Assembly: GCF_000203815.1 (NCBI RefSeq)
Contig: NW_004457723.1
Coordinates: 1,426,001-1,490,000 of the forward strand
From: Cavenderia fasciculata
Lineage: Eukaryota > Evosea > Eumycetozoa > Acytosteliales > Cavenderiaceae
Direction: 5' to 3'
DNA length: 64,000 bases
A program made the position numbers and the translations under genes. Of the stretch, positions 59,679-64,000 are shown one piece after another (the stretch's first letter is position 1; the number at the start of each line of letters is the position of its first letter). The notes below the pieces were generated by a model that was given only the letters and a program-made list of their open reading frames with translations, had not been told where the DNA came from and ran no database searches.

Positions 59679-62623
59679 GGATACATCTTCACTTAAAGAA
59701 GTCATTGTTTCAGCTCAATCAGAGCTTACGCCAAGAGGATTGTCATGTCCTGCCGATGTCAATTCCCTCGATCCAATTTCTCATTTTGAAACTGAAGAAG
59801 TAAGTAGTAGTAGAAGCCATTAGACATATCACTCTATTGTACCATTTATTGACATTATCATAATTTGTTTGTAGATTTCTCATGACGTTTATATATGGAA
59901 TGGAAAGAATTCATTACCGATTACCAAAGCATTATGTTTTGCAAAGGGATTTGAATTGGTAAAGGCATTAAAGTTTAGCGAAACATTTATCAACAAGAAC
60001 CTTGTGTTTAAGAGCAAGGAGGGATACATCGATCAGTCAAACGCACCCGATTCAAATTTCTCCTCGTCGTCCTCGTCGTCGGCGTCCTCCTTGTCAACAT
60101 CACCAATTGCCACCTCTGTCATTGCACAGTCCAATTCATCGAATTCATCCAACACTTCTTCAACCAACACTTCAACCAACACTTCAACAACCAACAACAA
60201 TGTAAATAATACAATTTGGAAGATACCAACTTCCTCTAGCCTTTTAATCCAACGTTTATTCCTGACTCATTCGTCGTCATCTTCATCGTCATCATCATCG
60301 ATGATGATTTCATCTACAGCAACCAATAATAATAACAACAACAATAATATTAATAATAATAATAATGATAGTATGCTAGAATCCAGCCATTTTTCTCCAC
60401 TCTCTTCATATTTTATTGATGATGTTACACAGAATCTTTTCAACACTAATCAACCGAATAATAATAATAATAATAACAACACCAATAATAACACTTTTAA
60501 TAGTATTCATCTTTTTAAACAAATTCTACGAAAGAATTACCCAAGCCTTTTCAGACCTTCATTGCCATCATCTGTCATTGCCACCTCTGCATCCTCATCC
60601 ATTCTATCGATTGGTTCCATGTTTGGAGGCAAGTTCCCTGCAAGCATTGAAATGGGTCATTTGGACAAGATCATTGAAAATAACAACACATCTCAAAAAC
60701 AACAAAATATATCGTCGTCGTCCAATAGTTTTCCAAGTTTACCTACTTTTAACCCAAGATATGAGGTTTTAAAAAAGTTGTCGTCATTATCCAATGCTGC
60801 GACACCCGCAACTAGAGCAAGGTCATCGTCATCACCATCACGCCCTTGTGTGCCTAAACTACCGATGCACAAGGTGAGGAATATCCCAGTACTCGATATT
60901 CCCACTCTATCCAGTATGGCAATGACTCCAAGTCCACCTTCATCATCTTCATCGTCTTCATCTACAAGTAGCAGTAGTAGTATTTGTAGTAATAATAGTA
61001 GTATACATAGTAATCATAGTAATCACAGTAGTCATAGTAATAATAATAATAATAATATATCAGTTTTAACCTCCTCATTAACTTTAAATGATCATGTAAA
61101 TCCAATCAATAATCTTAATCTAAATAATTTAAATCTCAACAACAATGGTAATAATAATATAAATAGTAGTAATAATAATCCAACTATGATTAAAAATCAT
61201 AAAATATCAAATTTAAATATTAACAAACAGAATTCAATGTCATCGATACCATTGGTTCCTGGATTAAATATACCATCATCGGTGGCATTAAAATTGCCTA
61301 GTCTCTCTAGACTATCGAGTCTTTCATCGGCAATGGAACCTCCACCAACCGCTCGAAAGTCAATGAGCGAAATGTCAACCAAGGAAATCATAGATTACTA
61401 CGACCCAATCCTCAACAAAATCACAGAACATCTTTATTTGGGAAGTAGAATACCGGCAAGCAACAGCAAGGTGCTCAAGGAAAATGGAGTTTCACATATT
61501 CTAAACTGTGCTGGCATGGTGTGCACAAATCATTTCCCCGAAGAGTTTGTATATAAAACACTATACATTAGTGATGGTAACGGAGAGGATATCACTTGTT
61601 TCTTTTATGAAGTATTGGACTTTATTCAAGATGCAATCGATCGTGGTGGCAAGGTTTTCATTCACTGTCATCAAGGTATCTCTAGAAGTAGCGCTTTTGT
61701 TATCCTTCATCTAATGTATAAAAATAATTGGGAATTTAATTATGCTTTTGATTATACAAAAGAAAGAAGAGCAATTTCAAATCCAAATCCAGGTAAGAAA
61801 GAAAAAAAAAAAAAAAAAAGAAAAAACAATTTATTTATTTAATTTTTATTTATTTTTAGGATTTACTGGACAATTATTATTATGGAGAAAGAATTCAAAA
61901 GAAGGATGGAAAGAACCAAAATTATATAGAATGGTTCAATTGGTAGGGAACAAGGTAGTTGCCAAGGTTTCAAAGATAACCTATTTGTCGTTGGATTCGA
62001 GATGCTGTTTTATTCTAAAGGTTGACAATTGTATCTATTTGTGGGTCGGTGAACAATGTTTTGGAACAACAGGTGAGGCCTATATAGAAGGAGCACGCAT
62101 GGCAATCTCAAGACTACAAAGATACGAACGTGCATCGATCAGCATCAAGGAGATCAAACAGGGACAGGAAGACCTTGAATTTTGGCAACTCTTGGGGGGA
62201 GAAGGCGTTGGTATTGGCGACGACTATGAAAGAGATCTCATCAGACAACAGCAACAACAACGACTCTTGCTCTCACACAATGTAAATAGTAGCTCTCAGA
62301 GCATCGGTGAAAAATCTTATCTGTATAGACTTTTGGATGGAGATCAATGGGATTTATACGATGTTTTTGACGTGGACGATCTCGAAGATGATGGACTCTT
62401 TATCTTGAAATCCAAAAGCGAAAACATATTATATGTTTGGATTGGTAAAGATCTTAGTTTTTCGTCTTCATCATCGGAATCCAAAGAAACGATTGGTCTA
62501 CGTATGGCCAATCGTTTTATCAACCAGAATCCATCGTCTTTTGTCGAAATGAAATCTGCCATTACCATCTCTGTCATCACTTCAGCTTCTCAAGAAACTG
62601 ATGAATTTTTAGATAATTTCTAA
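59008..62623 (+). CDS. Dual-specificity phosphatase flanked by gelsolin-like domains (MKP1-like)
   Basis: Three exons, 59008-59799, 59875-61792 and 61860-62623, give 1157 residues. The N-terminus (MGNLIGVS) is a possible N-myristoylation site. A gelsolin-like segment (about 115-330) is interrupted by Thr, Ser, His and Gln runs. A long Ser/Asn-rich linker (about 315-785) follows, then the dual-specificity phosphatase domain (about 790-905) with the signature HCHQGISRSS (catalytic C862, R868) and the AYLG-type opening HLYLGSR. Two further gelsolin-like repeats (about 905-1157, CIYLWVGEQCFG and ILYVWIGKDL) end the protein. Plant MKP1 also combines a phosphatase with a gelsolin-like domain, so MAP kinase dephosphorylation is a reasonable inference. 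Actin or phosphoinositide contact through the gelsolin parts is speculative. Confidence 0.88.
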
Positions 62624-62745
62624 AAACAAAATAAAACAAACCAATAAAACATATTTATTTTTTCTCCCCTAACCTTTTTTTTGATGATAAATAATAATTT
62701 AATTTATTAATACAGGATCGTATTTGTATACATTTAAATGATTAA

Positions 62746-63134
62746 TTATTTTTGATCCAATGATGGGTTTGTTTTGGGCTTTGAAGTTGCAATGTTCACA
62801 TCCTTCATTAGATATTGAGCCAAATTTGCTAGGTTCCTAAATTAAATTAGAATTAATATTATTTAAATTGATTGATTGATTGATATGTTACCATACCGTT
62901 TAATTTGTTCAATTTCATTTATATCAGTTGTAGAGTTTAATTTTTCTGCTTCATTTGATATCTCTTTTGCTATTTCTTGGATACTTTATTAAATAGTTAA
63001 AAAGAGAGATTGATTGAATTAATAATCCAAGTCTTGTCTTTTTATTTTATATATTTTTTTTCTATTTTTTTTTCATACGATGTCCAAGTTCTAATTAAAG
63101 ATTCCTCTCTTGTAACGGGCGGAGAAGAATCCAT
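62746..63134 (-). CDS. 77-residue helical protein, unknown
   Basis: Three tiny exons on the minus strand, 63134-63079, 62983-62897 and 62836-62746, join in phase with GTATGA/GTATGG donors and AAAG/TTTAG acceptors. The product begins MDSSPPVTREESLIRTW, then a charged helix (EIAKEISNEAEKLNS ... INEIEQIKRNLANLAQYLM) with heptad-like spacing, and a Lys/Pro tail. Size and coiled-coil character recall small subunits of larger complexes (BLOC, Mediator, kinetochore types), but I recognise no family. It is missed by simple ORF scans because each exon is under 95 nt. It converges on the phosphatase gene, with 122 bp between stop codons. Confidence 0.6.
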
Positions 63135-63653
63135 ATACAGGAGCAAGGCAGGGAGCAAACTATCTTTCAAAAAGCAAATGATCCATTTGTTTGAACATGT
63201 TGTTCTATAGAAAGCTTAAGGAAATTCTAAAATCGAAAGAGCTGCTTTTAGAATTATTTAAAGAAAAAAAAAATCGGCCTTGTTTGCGGTCATAGAAAAA
63301 AAGGAGGGTAGCAAGGAAGCATCCCATAGATGGATTAGATTCCAAAAGTTAACATGGTTTGCAAGGTTGACACTACGGTTCTGACAAAACAACGTGAGAC
63401 GTGGTGGCCAAATTGACTTTTAAAGAAATTATAACAATTGTACCCAAATGTGCCAATGACCTTGTTAAAACTCTTTAAACTAAACGAGCGATCGATCTTT
63501 TCTAGATTGGTTTCTAGAGAGACAAAAACACAGAGTTGTCAAAAAAAAAACATTTCAAATATCGGCAGGTCTTCTGTTTTTTTGATCGATCGCACCACAT
63601 GCGACTAGTGATCCAAGGACTTGTGGGGCTCAAAAAAGACAAAAGTTTTTGGT
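63135..63653. other. Intergenic with inverted repeat
   Basis: No supported gene. GCGATCGATC (63488-63497) and GATCGATCGC (63584-63593) are exact reverse complements about 86 bp apart. Poly-A tracts occur at 63262-63271 and 63541-63550. Confidence 0.5.
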
Positions 63654-64000
63654 ATGCTCAAGACGAACCGGCCACCTCCCAAACTCATCCCACCACGCAA
63701 CGCACACACATTTAAATTTAGAGCTTATTGTCCTCCCTCCACCTCTTTTGAGAATGGCTACGAAGGTGTTGTTGGAGTAACACCCCAATTGGGAATATCG
63801 ATTTTATTGTTTTGGTGCGTATTGTATCAGTACACACCTTTCACAACCCTTTACGATAAAGGTAACATTGCCAATGTCTTTGGTTTTACGTTGTATTTCA
63901 AAATTTTTAATCTCTTGGTCTATTTAATTAAAATTGTAAGAGGAAGAGGAGGAGGAGGGTTAGAGAACTATAGATCAGATAAAACCATCGCGATGGTGTA
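63654..64000 (+). CDS. Possible partial gene running off the right edge
   Basis: From ATG 63654 the frame stays open for 115 codons to the window end, unusual in such AT-rich DNA. After a Pro/Arg-rich start, a hydrophobic part (GISILLFWCVLYQY ... FGFTLYFKIFNLLVYLIKI) suggests one or two TM helices. A GTAAGA at 63936 could be a splice donor, and a TTTAG at 63717-63721 could be an acceptor if the true start lies upstream. The family is not recognised. Chance openness cannot be excluded. Confidence 0.35.
   Translation, partial: MLKTNRPPPKLIPPRNAHTFKFRAYCPPSTSFENGYEGVVGVTPQLGISILLFWCVLYQYTPFTTLYDKGNIANVFGFTLYFKIFNLLVYLIKIVRGRGGGGLENYRSDKTIAMV

Overview
This is a dictyostelid social amoeba nuclear window. 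The evidence is the very AT-rich intergenic DNA, short AT-rich introns (mostly 60-110 nt, GTATGT/GTAAGT ... TAG), AAT/CAA tracts giving Asn/Gln runs, and several families typical of or restricted to dictyostelids: DdCAD-1, dictomallein-type M66 peptidase, and IPT/EGF surface proteins with the ComC-type C-terminal domain. The species cannot be fixed from sequence alone.

Layout. 0.9-1.7 kb: eEF1B beta. 2.1-6.4 kb: ten-exon LRR-like/IPT/EGF/ComC-domain membrane protein. 7.0-11.6 kb: Asn-rich secreted tandem-repeat gene broken into four frames, containing a 42-bp perfect palindrome. 11.6-14.8 kb: gene-poor, with three 33-bp direct repeats, two hairpins and a pyrimidine minisatellite. 14.8-24.3 kb: two tandem giant IPT-array genes (copies A and B), each with one frame break. 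24.7-26.1 kb: two-TM protein. 26.2-27.6 kb (-): seven-TM protein. 28.1-30.2 kb (-): dictomallein-like metallopeptidase, with a 68-bp duplicated piece of itself downstream. 31.5-33.8 kb: DNA polymerase alpha subunit B. 34.2-35.7 kb: Cdc1/MPPE1-type phosphoesterase. 35.8-37.7 kb (-): Myb protein with a telobox-like motif. 38.4-39.2 kb: cadA. 40.4-43.5 kb: C-type-lectin/IPT/EGF/ComC-domain membrane protein. 43.6-46.9 kb (-): helical-repeat protein. 47.2-48.6 kb: Ddi1. 48.8-53.6 kb (-): intact third IPT array (copy C). 54.0-56.0 kb (-): secreted GPI-anchored hydrolase-like protein. 56.6-57.6 kb: small, probably mitochondrial protein. 59.0-62.6 kb: gelsolin/dual-specificity phosphatase. 62.7-63.1 kb (-): 77-residue protein. 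The right edge has an ORF running off the window.

How it fits together. The theme is the cell surface. Five genes share one C-terminal module (a single EGF repeat plus the ComC-type domain) placed under three kinds of extracellular head (LRR-like, C-type lectin, pure IPT array) and two anchors (TM or GPI). With cadA and several secreted or GPI-anchored products, this resembles an adhesion/recognition locus diversifying by duplication, inversion, gene conversion and domain exchange. Housekeeping genes are interspersed. Whether these proteins function together is inference; the shared module, the paralogy and the homogenised 3' ends are visible in the sequence.
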